Positions 28,595-37,585 of a stretch of DNA of 64,000 bases are shown one piece after another. Source of the stretch: Thermoleophilia bacterium SCSIO 60948 (lineage in GTDB: Bacteria; Actinomycetota; Thermoleophilia; Solirubrobacterales; 70-9); assembly GCA_021496505.1 (NCBI GenBank), contig CP053031.1:930001-994000 (forward strand), given 5' to 3'. A program made the position numbers and the translations under genes. The notes below the pieces were generated by a model. That model saw nothing but the letters and a program-made list of their open reading frames with translations, was not told the origin of the DNA and did not search any database. Within the stretch, counting starts at the first letter, position 1. Each line of letters opens with the position of its first letter.

Positions 28595-29596
28595 ATGCGA
28601 GCGATGGTGATGGCAGCCGGCCTTGGAACTCGACTGCGACCGCTGACGTGGGACGTCCCCAAGCCCCTCGTCCCGGTCGCCAACCGCCCCGTCATCGAGC
28701 ACATCCTGCGCCTGCTCGCCCGCCACGGCGTCGAGGACGTCGTCTCGAACCTGCACTGGTTCCCGGACACGATCCGCGACCACCTCGGCGACGGCTCCGA
28801 CCTCGGCATCAGGCTGACCTACGAGTTCGAGGAGGAGCTGCTCGACACGGCCGGTGGCGTCCACAACGTCCGTGACTTCCTGACCGCCGAGGGGGACGGG
28901 TTCGTCGTCATGGCCGGCGACGCGCTGACCGACGTCGACATCTCCGCTCTGACCGAGGCGCACGCCTCTCACGACGGCATCGCGACGATGACCGTGAAGC
29001 GGGTCAAGGACGTCTCCGAGTACGGCGTCGTCGTGACCGGCTCGGACGGGCGCGTGCAGGGCTTTCAGGAGAAGCCCGACCCCGACGAGGCGCTCTCCGA
29101 CCTCGCCAACTGCATGATCTACGCCTTCGACGCCGAGATCTTCGACCACTTTCCCGAGGATCCACGGGTCGACTGGGCCAAGGACATCTTCCCGGCCCTG
29201 CTCGACTCCGACGTGCCGTTCTACGTCCACGAGACGAAGGGCTACTGGAACGACGTCGGGTCGCTGCCGGAGTACCTGCAGGGCAATCTCGACGCCGTCG
29301 AAGGCCTCGTCGAGCTCGAGCCGCTCGGCGAGATAGTCGAGCTGGGGGAGGAGGGCTCCGACGAGGAAGCCGGCGCCGGCCCGTTCGCCGGCAGCGGCCG
29401 CGTTCTCGTGGGCCCCGACGCGTCGATCGATCGCGGCGCGCGGATCGACGGGCCGGCCGTGATCGGGGCCGGATCGACGATCGGCGCCGAGGCGATGGTC
29501 AAGCGCTCGGTCCTGTTGCCGCGCACCGAGGTGGCTGACGGCGCGCTGCTGGCCGCCTCGATCGCCGGGCGCCGCGGCTCGCTCACCGGCGTCTAG
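28595..29596 (+). CDS. NDP-sugar nucleotidyltransferase, second paralogue
   Basis: A 333-residue enzyme of the same family as the gene at 24940. The signature MVMAAGLGTRLRPLTWDVPK opens the protein, FVVMAGDALTDVD contains the metal-binding Asp, FQEKPDPDE follows, and TKGYWNDVGSLPEYLQ ends the catalytic domain. The last 100 residues hold an acidic loop and hexapeptide repeats (GPDASIDRGARIDGPAVIGA). The sugar is unknown; mannose-1-phosphate or glucose-1-phosphate are both possible. It is preceded by its own TAGGGT promoter and is not in an operon. Confidence 0.88.
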   Translation: MRAMVMAAGLGTRLRPLTWDVPKPLVPVANRPVIEHILRLLARHGVEDVVSNLHWFPDTIRDHLGDGSDLGIRLTYEFEEELLDTAGGVHNVRDFLTAEGDGFVVMAGDALTDVDISALTEAHASHDGIATMTVKRVKDVSEYGVVVTGSDGRVQGFQEKPDPDEALSDLANCMIYAFDAEIFDHFPEDPRVDWAKDIFPALLDSDVPFYVHETKGYWNDVGSLPEYLQGNLDAVEGLVELEPLGEIVELGEEGSDEEAGAGPFAGSGRVLVGPDASIDRGARIDGPAVIGAGSTIGAEAMVKRSVLLPRTEVADGALLAASIAGRRGSLTGV

Positions 29597-29694
29597 CGCC
29601 GGTCGGCTCGCGCGGCTAAAGCGCCGCGTCCCCGCGGCCGAAGCGTTCCTTGGTGGAAGGTGGGAGGCTGTCGGCCCTGAAGAGGACCTCGGAC

Positions 29695-32475
29695 GTGGAG
29701 ACCACGGCCCCACAGACCACATCGCTCCGACCGCCCCCGGCGCCCGAGCGCCGGCGCGGTGAGCAGCGCTGGGCCGACCGCGTCGTCGTGGCCGCCGCCA
29801 CGGTGTTGATCGTCATGGCCGTCCTCGTGCTCGCCGGCTGGCTGATCGGGGTCGACGAGCTCGCGAGCATCATCCCCGGCCTTCCCGCGATGCGGATGAC
29901 GGCGGCCGCGTGCATGCTCGCCTTCGCCGCCGCGGCGCTCGGATTGCGGACGAGGACCCCCGCGGGCTCTCGGCTCGCGACAGTCCTCGGCGCGGCCGTG
30001 GTCTTCGTCGCGCTTCTCGCCCTTCTCGTCCGCGCCGTCGGCCTCGACGCGATCGCGGCCCTCTACCCCGCGACCGGAGGCGAGGAAGGGTTGCTCTCGG
30101 TGGGCGCGGGGATCGGCCTCGGCTTCGTCGGGCTCGCCTACGCGGTCCACGACCTCGACCCGCCGCGCTACCGCGCGGCGGCGCCGACCCTCGTTCTCGC
30201 CGGTCTCATCAGCTTCACGACCCTGATCGGCTGGGCCTACGACGTCGACTATCTGCGTGCCGGAGCGGGTCGAGGGGGCGTCGCCCTGACGACCGCGATC
30301 GGGTTGACCGTCGCGACCCTCGCCCTGCTGTGCGTGCGCCCCGAGCGCGGAGCGCTCGCGCTCGTCGACGCCGACACCGGGGTCGGCCTCACGGCGCGCA
30401 GGTTGCTCGTCGTCGCCGTCGCAAGTCCGGTCGCGATCGGCCTGATCGTCTTCCTCGCGACAGAGGCGAACGCGTTCGACGAGCGGGTTGCCGCCTCGCT
30501 CGTGACCGTCCTCACGACGCTCATCCTGCTCGGAATCTCGATCGCCTTCCTGCGGCGCTCGCAAGAGGCCGAGCTCGCCGAGCGGCGCTTCGCGCGCGGC
30601 CAGCGCAGCTTCGAGGCCGTCGCCGACTCGGCGATCGAGGCGATCGTCACGGCGGATGCGAGCGGGCGGATCATCTACGTGAACCCCGCCACCGAGCGCA
30701 TCTTCGGCTGGCCCGCGTCCGAGCTGATCGGCGCGCCGCTCACGCGTCTGATGCCCGAGCGCTACCGCGAGGCGCATCAGGCCGGATTGGCGCATTACCT
30801 CGCGACGAAGGAGCGCAAGGTGATCGGCTCGACGGTCGAGCTCGAGGGGCTGCGCCGCGACGGGAGGATCTTCCCGCTGTCGCTGTCGCTGTCGGACTGG
30901 GAGTCCGAGGGCGAGACCTTCTTCACCGGCGTCCTCGGCGACATCTCCGAGCGGGTCGAGGCCGAGCACCAGAACCGGCTGCTCGCCAACATCGTCGACG
31001 CCTCCGACGACGCCGTCTTCTCGCGCGGTCTCGACGGCCTCGTGACGAGCTGGAACCACGGAGCCGAGCAGCTCTACGGCTGGACGGCCGAGGAGGTGGT
31101 CGGCACCGACGCCTCGTTCCACGTGCCGGAGGAACTGCGCGACGAGCTCGACACGATGCTGGCTCGGGTCCTTCGCGGCGAGATCCTGAGCGACGTCGAC
31201 ACGATCCGGCTTCGAAAGGACGGCCGGCGAGTCGAGGTGTCGCTGACGATCACGCCGCTGTCCGACTCCTCCGGCGGGATCTTCGGTCTGGCCACGATCG
31301 CCCGCGACGTCACCGCGCGCCGGCAGATGGAGGCCGAGGTGGCGGCCGAGCGCGCCCGCCTGGCCGACGCGCAGCGGCTGGCGAGCCTCGGCAGCTACCA
31401 GCTCGACCTCGACACGGGCGAGATGATCTGGAGCCGCCAGATGTTGATCAACTACGGCATCGACCCCGACTCCGGGGTCGAGCCGACGCGCGAGGATGGC
31501 ATCGCGCGGGTCCACCCCGACGACCGCGACCGTGTCAGGCTGCGAAACGCCGAGCTGATCGAGACCGCGCGACCGTTCACCGATCGCTACCGGGTCGTCT
31601 GGCCCGACGGCGAGGTTCGCTACATGGAGGTCCACGGCGGGATCCTCAACGACCGCAACGGCTCACGGATCATGGTCGGCACCTCGCGCGACGTCACCGC
31701 CGAGCAGGAGGCCGAACGCGCTAAGGATGAGTTCTTCGGCCTGATCTCGCATGAGCTGCGCACCCCGCTCACCTCGATCATCGGCTACACGGACCTGATC
31801 AAGGACTACGAGGAGGAGGCGGTCTCCCCACAGGCGATGAGGTGGATCGACGTGATCGACCGCAACGCGCGCCGCCAGCTCCGCCTCGTCCAGGATCTGC
31901 TGATGCTGGCGCGGCTCGAGGCGCGGCGGTTCGAGATCCGGCGCGAGATGATCGACATCGGCAAGATCGTCCGATCGCATGTCGACGACGCCCGCGACGC
32001 GGCGGCGGCCAAGCAGATCGAGATCGATCTGATCGACGCGCGGGTCGGCAGGATCAGCGGCGATCCGCATCGGCTCGGCCAGGTCGTCGAGAACCTCGTC
32101 TCCAATGCGATCAAGTTCTCGCCCGAGGGTGGGCGGGTCGGGGTCGAGTTGCGCGACGTAGGTGCGCAAACCGTGCTCGACGTTTCCGATCAGGGCATCG
32201 GGATACCAGAGGATGAAGTCAACAAAGTCTTCGATCGCCTGTTCAGGGCGTCGACCGCCTCTGAGATGCACATCCAGGGGACCGGCTTGGGGCTGACGAT
32301 CGTCAAGGCGATCGTCGAAGAGCACGGGGGAACAATCGGGGTGTCGAGCCAGGTCGGCTCGGGATCCAGGTTCCGCGTCGTTTTGCCGCACCAGCCCACG
32401 GAAGACGCCGCGACGGGGGCGACGGACGGAGAGCGCCGCCGCGAAGCAGCGATCCAGGACGTGAGGGGGGACTGA
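29695..32475 (+). CDS. Hybrid membrane/PAS sensor histidine kinase
   Basis: A 926-residue sensor kinase. About eight hydrophobic helices fill residues 30-295, forming an integral membrane sensor. Three PAS domains follow, at about 305-420 (ADASGRIIYVNPATERIFGW), 425-545 (SWNHGAEQLYGWTAEE) and 560-680. HisKA has the phospho-accepting His in GLISHELRTPLTSIIGY, and the ATPase domain shows NLVSNAIKFSP, DQGIGIPEDEV and GTGLGLTIVKAI. GTG 29695 is preferred because AGAGGA lies 8 bases upstream; the frame stays open to TTG 29650. The response regulator follows by 1 base. The stimulus is unknown. Confidence 0.92.
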   Translation: METTAPQTTSLRPPPAPERRRGEQRWADRVVVAAATVLIVMAVLVLAGWLIGVDELASIIPGLPAMRMTAAACMLAFAAAALGLRTRTPAGSRLATVLGAAVVFVALLALLVRAVGLDAIAALYPATGGEEGLLSVGAGIGLGFVGLAYAVHDLDPPRYRAAAPTLVLAGLISFTTLIGWAYDVDYLRAGAGRGGVALTTAIGLTVATLALLCVRPERGALALVDADTGVGLTARRLLVVAVASPVAIGLIVFLATEANAFDERVAASLVTVLTTLILLGISIAFLRRSQEAELAERRFARGQRSFEAVADSAIEAIVTADASGRIIYVNPATERIFGWPASELIGAPLTRLMPERYREAHQAGLAHYLATKERKVIGSTVELEGLRRDGRIFPLSLSLSDWESEGETFFTGVLGDISERVEAEHQNRLLANIVDASDDAVFSRGLDGLVTSWNHGAEQLYGWTAEEVVGTDASFHVPEELRDELDTMLARVLRGEILSDVDTIRLRKDGRRVEVSLTITPLSDSSGGIFGLATIARDVTARRQMEAEVAAERARLADAQRLASLGSYQLDLDTGEMIWSRQMLINYGIDPDSGVEPTREDGIARVHPDDRDRVRLRNAELIETARPFTDRYRVVWPDGEVRYMEVHGGILNDRNGSRIMVGTSRDVTAEQEAERAKDEFFGLISHELRTPLTSIIGYTDLIKDYEEEAVSPQAMRWIDVIDRNARRQLRLVQDLLMLARLEARRFEIRREMIDIGKIVRSHVDDARDAAAAKQIEIDLIDARVGRISGDPHRLGQVVENLVSNAIKFSPEGGRVGVELRDVGAQTVLDVSDQGIGIPEDEVNKVFDRLFRASTASEMHIQGTGLGLTIVKAIVEEHGGTIGVSSQVGSGSRFRVVLPHQPTEDAATGATDGERRREAAIQDVRGD

Positions 32476-32476
32476 G

Positions 32477-32893
<417 letters not shown>

Positions 32894-32908
32894 GCAGCCG
32901 GTGACCGG

Positions 32909-33787
32909 GTGACCTCGCGGCGGCGCAGGGTCCGGGTTCCGGCCTCCTCGGCCAACCTCGGACCCGGCTTCGACGTCCTCGCGGCGTCCCTCTCGCTCTG
33001 GCTCGATGTCGAGGTGAGTGAGACGGGGCGCTTCGAGGTCGTCGCGCCGGAGCTCGGCGCGGGGGTCGCGACCGACCGCTCGAACCTGATCGTCAGGGCC
33101 TTCGAGCACCTGCACCCCGCCGACGGGCTGCGTTTCGAGATCTCCAGCGAGATCCCGCTGGCGCGCGGTCTCGGGTCGAGCGCGTCGGCGATCGTCGCCG
33201 GCCTGATGGCCGCCGACCACCTCTACGAGCTCGGTCTGTCGAAGAGCGACGTCTTCGGCCACGCGGCCGCGATCGAGGGACACCCGGACAACGTCGCCGC
33301 CGCGACGTTCGGCGGCTTCGCGGTCTGTGGTGCTGCCGGAGAGGCTCCGGTGCGGATCGCGCCACCCGACGGGATCGAGGCGATCGTCGCGGTTCCCTCG
33401 GAGGAGGTCTCGACCGCCGACGCACGCGCCGCGATGCCCGCAGCCCTGGCGGTGCCCGACGCGGTCGCCAACGTCGCCGCCGCGAGCCGGCTCGTGCTCG
33501 GCCTCGAGCGCTCCGATCCGGGGCTGATCTCCCAGGGGCTGGCCGACCGCCTCCACCAGCCGGCACGGGCTCCGCTAATGGAGCGCTCGATGGCGCTGGT
33601 CGAGGCGGCTCCCTCGCTCGGCGCCCTCGGGGCGACGATCTCGGGCGCCGGTCCCACCGTTCTCATCTGGAGCTTCTGGCAGGACACCGGCCGGGTCCTG
33701 AGCGCCGTCGAGGACTGGTCGCGAGGTTGGGCCGAGGTCCGGCGGGTCCCGTTCAGCCCGCTCGGCGCCGACGTCGTCGAGATCTAG
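32909..33787 (+). CDS. thrB: Homoserine kinase
   Basis: A 292-residue GHMP-family kinase phosphorylating homoserine in threonine synthesis. The N-terminal VRVPASSANLGPGFDVLAAS and the ATP-binding EIPLARGLGSSASAIVAGL loop are diagnostic, as are IEGHPDNVAAATFGG and the C-terminal GATISGAGPTVLIW. GTG 32909 starts 15 bases after the response regulator. The usual partners hom and thrC are not in the window, so thrB is separated from them here. Confidence 0.93.
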   Translation: MTSRRRRVRVPASSANLGPGFDVLAASLSLWLDVEVSETGRFEVVAPELGAGVATDRSNLIVRAFEHLHPADGLRFEISSEIPLARGLGSSASAIVAGLMAADHLYELGLSKSDVFGHAAAIEGHPDNVAAATFGGFAVCGAAGEAPVRIAPPDGIEAIVAVPSEEVSTADARAAMPAALAVPDAVANVAAASRLVLGLERSDPGLISQGLADRLHQPARAPLMERSMALVEAAPSLGALGATISGAGPTVLIWSFWQDTGRVLSAVEDWSRGWAEVRRVPFSPLGADVVEI

Positions 33788-33802
33788 CGGCTTCTGGCGG
33801 CT

Positions 33803-33826
33803 GCGGGCGGGGGGGCTAGCGCCCGC
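33803..33826. terminator. Hairpin between convergent thrB and parA-like genes
   Basis: Arms GCGGGCG and CGCCCGC (7 bp) with a 10-base loop lie between the two convergent stops, overlapping the glycine codons at the end of the ParA gene. This is a possible bidirectional terminator, with no T-tract. Confidence 0.35.
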
Positions 33827-34622
33827 CGCCACCACCGGGGGCGAGCTCGGCGCTGACCTCGTCGAGCTTCGCGAGCAGGTCCTGGCGCCCGATCCGGCGC
33901 AGCACCTCGCCGCCGAGCGACAGGTAGTCCGCTCCGCGCGCCGGGCGGTAGTCGAGGATCGAGAGGCCGCGCTCGGCGGACTCGGCGTAGACCACGGACT
34001 GGCGAATCGCCGTCCGGAAGAGGTCGTCGCCGAAGCGCTCGCGCAGTGAGTCGAGCGTGGCGCGGGCGTGCTTCGTGCGCATGTTGGCGATGTTGAGGAC
34101 CACGCCGAGCAGCTCGAGGTCCGGATTGAGCGTGGAGCGCGCCAACTCGAGCACCTCGATCGCCTGCTCCATGCCCTGGAGCGAGAAGTACTGCGCCTCG
34201 GTCGAGAGGATCGCGTAGTCGGCCGCGACCAGCGCGTTGACCGTCAGCAGCCCGAGCGTCGGCGGGCAGTCGATCAGGATCACGTCGCGGTTTCGCTTCA
34301 GGTCGCGCAGCGCGCTGCGAAGCGTCATCTCGCGACCCATCTTGCCGGCGAGCGCGAGCTCGGCCTCCGCCAGCCGGAGGTTCGCGGGGATCACCTGGCC
34401 GTGGACCGCGTCGGTGGCCTTCGCATCACCGGACAGGACGTCGGCGAGCGTCGGATCGGCCTCCGGATCCGTGTCGAAGTAGTCGGACAGGTTGCCCTGC
34501 GGATCGGCGTCGACCGCGAGCACGTCGAGACCGACGCGGCCGAGCACGTCGGTCAGCGTCCGGGTCAGCGTCGTCTTGCCCGTGCCCCCCTTCTGGGAGA
34601 GGATCGCGATCGTCTCCGCCAT
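33816..34622 (-). CDS. ParA/Soj family ATPase, orphan
   Basis: A 268-residue deviant-Walker ATPase. The signature lysine is in ILSQKGGTGKTTLT, then DADPQGNLSDYF and VILIDCPPTLGLLTVNAL follow, all typical of ParA/Soj. Such proteins dimerise on nucleoid DNA and position chromosomes, plasmids or protein clusters. No ParB, parS-like site or replication gene is nearby, so it is an orphan positioning ATPase. The C-terminus ends in a Pro-Gly-rich stretch. ATG 34622 follows a minus-strand TAGATT by 9 bases. Confidence 0.9.
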   Translation of the reverse strand: MAETIAILSQKGGTGKTTLTRTLTDVLGRVGLDVLAVDADPQGNLSDYFDTDPEADPTLADVLSGDAKATDAVHGQVIPANLRLAEAELALAGKMGREMTLRSALRDLKRNRDVILIDCPPTLGLLTVNALVAADYAILSTEAQYFSLQGMEQAIEVLELARSTLNPDLELLGVVLNIANMRTKHARATLDSLRERFGDDLFRTAIRQSVVYAESAERGLSILDYRPARGADYLSLGGEVLRRIGRQDLLAKLDEVSAELAPGGGGGR

Positions 34623-34631
34623 CGGTCGGGC

Positions 34632-34637
34632 AATCTA
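34632..34637 (-). promoter_or_regulatory. -10 hexamer TAGATT for the ParA gene
   Basis: On the minus strand TAGATT ends 9 bases before ATG 34622. It is paired with a divergent plus-strand TAGAAT in the same 49-bp spacer. Confidence 0.5.
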
Positions 34638-34653
34638 CCGCGCCCGCGGCGAA

Positions 34654-34659
34654 TAGAAT
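34654..34659 (+). promoter_or_regulatory. -10 hexamer TAGAAT for SRPBCC gene
   Basis: TAGAAT ends 12 bases before ATG 34672, giving at most a very short leader, with no Shine-Dalgarno sequence between. Confidence 0.45.
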
Positions 34660-34671
34660 CCCGCTCACCCG

Positions 34672-35166
34672 ATGCGACCCGTGAGCGCCCAGACGACGAT
34701 CGACGCCCCGCGGGAGGTCGTCTTCGAGCGCCTGCTCGATCTCAGCCTGCGGCCGTCGTTCACCGATCACTTCCTCTCGGAGATGCGACTCCAGCGCGTC
34801 GAGCCCTACGGCGTCGGCGCCTCGGCGCGGTTTCGGATCGGCGATTCCGGTCCCTGGCTCGACACCGCGATCGCCGAGGTGGAGCCGCCGTACAGGATCA
34901 CCGAGCACGGGCACGGGGGGCGCGAGAACCGCATCCCGACCTTCACCGTCTGGGAGATCGTCGACGCCCCCGGGGCCGGCTGCGAGCTGACCGTCACCTT
35001 CTGGACCGAGCCTTCCTACTTCGTCGACAGGATCCACGAGCCGTGGCCCGTCAGGAGCCTCCGCCGCGGCTGGAAGCGGGCGGTTCGAAGGCTCGCCGAG
35101 GAGCTCGAGACAGGCGCGCCCGAGCAACCGATCGGGGTCGGGGGCGGGCCCCGAATCCCGTACTAA
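34672..35166 (+). CDS. SRPBCC family protein (polyketide cyclase/START-like)
   Basis: A 164-residue cytoplasmic protein with the SRPBCC ligand-binding pattern: VSAQTTIDAPREVVFERLLD at the start, strands such as VEPPYRITEHGHGG in the middle, and a long C-terminal helix (RSLRRGWKRAVRRLAEELE). No catalytic residue can be named. It is followed by a lipoprotein gene with its own promoter hexamer. A role in lipid or small-molecule binding is possible but unproven. Confidence 0.8.
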   Translation: MRPVSAQTTIDAPREVVFERLLDLSLRPSFTDHFLSEMRLQRVEPYGVGASARFRIGDSGPWLDTAIAEVEPPYRITEHGHGGRENRIPTFTVWEIVDAPGAGCELTVTFWTEPSYFVDRIHEPWPVRSLRRGWKRAVRRLAEELETGAPEQPIGVGGGPRIPY

Positions 35167-35172
35167 TAGACT
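35167..35172 (+). promoter_or_regulatory. -10 hexamer TAGACT for lipoprotein gene
   Basis: TAGACT directly follows the TAA stop of the SRPBCC gene and ends 10 bases before ATG 35183. It indicates a separate near-leaderless transcript. Confidence 0.4.
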
Positions 35173-35182
35173 GCGGCCGCTC

Positions 35183-35737
35183 ATGCGCCCGAAGCTCTCA
35201 AGAGGCCTGACGCTGCTCGCGCTCCTGGCCGCCCTCATGTCCGCCGCGTTCGTCTCGGCATGCGGTGAGGAGGAGCAGCCCAGCGAGGTCGAGGAGGGTG
35301 AGCCGATCGAGCTCGGCGAGCTCTCCTACAACGTCCTGTTCACGCGCTTCCTCAACCCCGAGCAGACCGAGGACGAGGCCTATCTGGTGGGTCAGCCCCA
35401 GCTCGAGCCGGGTCAGCTCTACCTCGGCGTCTTCATGCGGATCGAGAACGACACCGAGGACTACCTGCCGACCCCGGAGCTCGACTCCTACCACGTGGTC
35501 GACTCCGAGGGCAACGAGTTCGAGCCGATCGAGTCCGACAGCGACTTCGCGCTCGAGGGCGGGGTCGAGGTCCCGAACGAGTCACAGATCCCGCTGCCCG
35601 ATTCGACCGCCGAGTCGGGCGTCATCGAGGGCTCGCTGATCCTGTTCGAGGTCGACGACGAGGTGACCGAGAACCGGCCGCTCGAGCTCGACATCGAGAC
35701 CGACGCCGGCGAGGGCGCGGTCATCCTCGACATCTAG
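35183..35737 (+). CDS. Acidic lipoprotein of unknown function
   Basis: A 184-residue exported protein. The signal peptide (LTLLALLAALMSAAF) ends in the lipobox VSAC, so Cys27 would be lipidated and anchor it on the outer face of the membrane. The mature part is strongly acidic and has a beta-rich immunoglobulin-like look: GQLYLGVFMRIENDTEDYL, YHVVDSEGNEFEPIE. This resembles DUF4352-type extracellular domains, but I cannot confirm the family. Its stop is 11 bases from the convergent penicillin-binding protein gene. Confidence 0.78.
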   Translation: MRPKLSRGLTLLALLAALMSAAFVSACGEEEQPSEVEEGEPIELGELSYNVLFTRFLNPEQTEDEAYLVGQPQLEPGQLYLGVFMRIENDTEDYLPTPELDSYHVVDSEGNEFEPIESDSDFALEGGVEVPNESQIPLPDSTAESGVIEGSLILFEVDDEVTENRPLELDIETDAGEGAVILDI

Positions 35738-35748
35738 CCAGACCCGGA

Positions 35749-37506
35749 CTAGCCGAGCGCGTCGGCAAGCACGGCCTGGGCGATCGGGGCCGCGACGACG
35801 CCACCGTCGCCCTCGGCGTTGACGACCATCACCGCGATCGCGTACTTCGGCTCGTCGGCCGGCGCGAAGGCGGTGAACCAGGCATCGAGCTCCTGCGTCT
35901 CCTCCTCGCCGATCTTCGAGCCCGTGGCCGGACCGAGCTCGGCGGTGCCGGTCTTGCCGGCGACCGTGACGCCGGGGACCGCGGCGGCGGTGCCGGTGCC
36001 GCCGGCGACGACCGCCTTCATCAGCTCCGTGACCTGTTCGGCGACCTCGGGTGAGATCACCTCGACATCCTCGGCCGGCGCCTTGAGCTCGGCGCCGCGT
36101 ACGAGCGACGTCGGTGAGCGGACGCCGTCGTTTGCGATCGTCTGCGCGACCGAGGCCATCTCGAGCGGCGTCGCCAGCACCTCGCCCTGTCCGATCGCCG
36201 AGACGCCGACCTCGACCGAGTCCGAGATGTCCCGGGGGATCGTGCTCGAAGGGATCTCGGCGCGCTCGATCAGCTCCGGGTCATACAGCGTCGGCGGCTC
36301 GTTGAAGCCGAACTCCTCGGAGGCCTCGACGAGCCGCTTGCCGCCGAGCTCGGCGCCGAGCGGCGCGAAGACCGTGTTGCAGGACTCGGCGAAGCTCTCG
36401 ACGAAGCTGCCGCCGCACGCCGACTCGTGCGAGTTGGCGATCTCGTAGCCGATGTCGGAGTTCGAGGTCTCGACCGGGAACTGGTCGTCGAGGCTGACGA
36501 TCCCGTCCTCGAGCGCGGCCCCGGCGGTGATCACCTTCATCGTCGAGCCGGGCGGCTGCGGCGCTGAGAAGCCGAGCCCGGCGACCGCGAGCACGTCGCC
36601 GTTCGTGGCGTCGAGGACCGTGACACCGCCGTAGAGCGAGCCGAGCGCGGCGACCGCCGAGGACTGAAGGTCGGGCTCGATCGTCGTCCGCACCGACTGG
36701 CCGTCGACCGGCTCGGATTCGGCGAGGACCTCGCCCTGGCCGACGGGCTCGCCCTCGGCGACGGCGACGAGCCGGCCTCCCGGGGTCCCGGCGAGGCGCT
36801 CGTCGAACGCGAACTCGAGGCCGCTCGTGCCGGCGAGGCTGCCGGCGGGGAAGCCGCGCGCCTCGAGCTCCTCGGCCTCGGCGCGCTTCGGCTCGCCGAC
36901 GACACCGGCGATCGCGGCGGCGGGCGCGCCGAGCGGCGAGCTTCGCTCCTCGGGCTGGCCCTCGGCGAGCGGCGTCCCGTCGCTCGCGAGGATCGGGCCG
37001 CGCTTCGGCGCCGTCGTTCGGCGCTCGAGCGACTCGCCCGGCTCGAGGCCGGGGAAGGCCATGTCCGGCGCCCACTCGATCCCCTCCTCGCCGACGACGA
37101 GCTCGACCGAGCCGTCGATCGTTCCGAAGATCCGCGTCTGCGCAGCCACCGCGAGCGTCGCCGTCTCCCGGCCGTCCTGGCTGCCCTCGGAGACCACCGC
37201 CGCGTCGATGTCGTCGAGTGTCGCGGTGTCGGCCGCGCGCGCGATCTCCTCCTCGAAGCGCTCGCGGGAGAAGGCATCCGTCGCGGCTGGACTCAGCTCC
37301 GCGTACATCGCTGCGGTGTCGCCGTTGCTCCACGCCTCGGCGTATCGGGTCGCGCTCGGACTGATCTCCCCTCCGCCGCCGGCGATCGCGCCGGCCACGA
37401 AAGCGATCGCGCCGCCGACGCCGAGCGGGACGGCGCGGCGCAGCAGGCGGCGACGCCGCTCGGCGCTCGTCGGGCGCCGTCGGGGACCAGCCGGGGCTGT
37501 GGTCAC
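35749..37506 (-). CDS. Penicillin-binding protein, transpeptidase (class B type)
   Basis: A 585-residue membrane-anchored D,D-transpeptidase that cross-links peptidoglycan. After a basic N-terminus and one membrane helix (about residues 27-44), residues 48-150 form an NTF2-like MecA_N domain. Then come the dimerisation domain and the transpeptidase. The three active-site motifs are intact: STMK at 321-324, SCN at 375-377 and KTGT at 518-521. The shape (MecA_N plus transpeptidase) resembles actinobacterial PbpA-like enzymes. It is a single gene, divergent from the MarP-like protease. Confidence 0.92.
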   Translation of the reverse strand: MTTAPAGPRRRPTSAERRRRLLRRAVPLGVGGAIAFVAGAIAGGGGEISPSATRYAEAWSNGDTAAMYAELSPAATDAFSRERFEEEIARAADTATLDDIDAAVVSEGSQDGRETATLAVAAQTRIFGTIDGSVELVVGEEGIEWAPDMAFPGLEPGESLERRTTAPKRGPILASDGTPLAEGQPEERSSPLGAPAAAIAGVVGEPKRAEAEELEARGFPAGSLAGTSGLEFAFDERLAGTPGGRLVAVAEGEPVGQGEVLAESEPVDGQSVRTTIEPDLQSSAVAALGSLYGGVTVLDATNGDVLAVAGLGFSAPQPPGSTMKVITAGAALEDGIVSLDDQFPVETSNSDIGYEIANSHESACGGSFVESFAESCNTVFAPLGAELGGKRLVEASEEFGFNEPPTLYDPELIERAEIPSSTIPRDISDSVEVGVSAIGQGEVLATPLEMASVAQTIANDGVRSPTSLVRGAELKAPAEDVEVISPEVAEQVTELMKAVVAGGTGTAAAVPGVTVAGKTGTAELGPATGSKIGEEETQELDAWFTAFAPADEPKYAIAVMVVNAEGDGGVVAAPIAQAVLADALG

Positions 37507-37585
37507 GCCAGAATGATCCCGCGGTGTGTCGTCATGCCATCAACAAAGGTAAAGCGTCGTTGAGCGCGATCTCGGAACTGGCGCG

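Noticed and set aside
33816-34622. Chromosome-partition origin region near the ParA gene
   Set aside because: No ParB, no parS-like 16-bp palindrome, no dnaA or gyr genes nearby.
36281-37333. Arg-rich alternative frame within the penicillin-binding protein gene
   Set aside because: The other minus frame contains STMK, SCN and KTGT motifs at proper spacing, so this one is a shadow.
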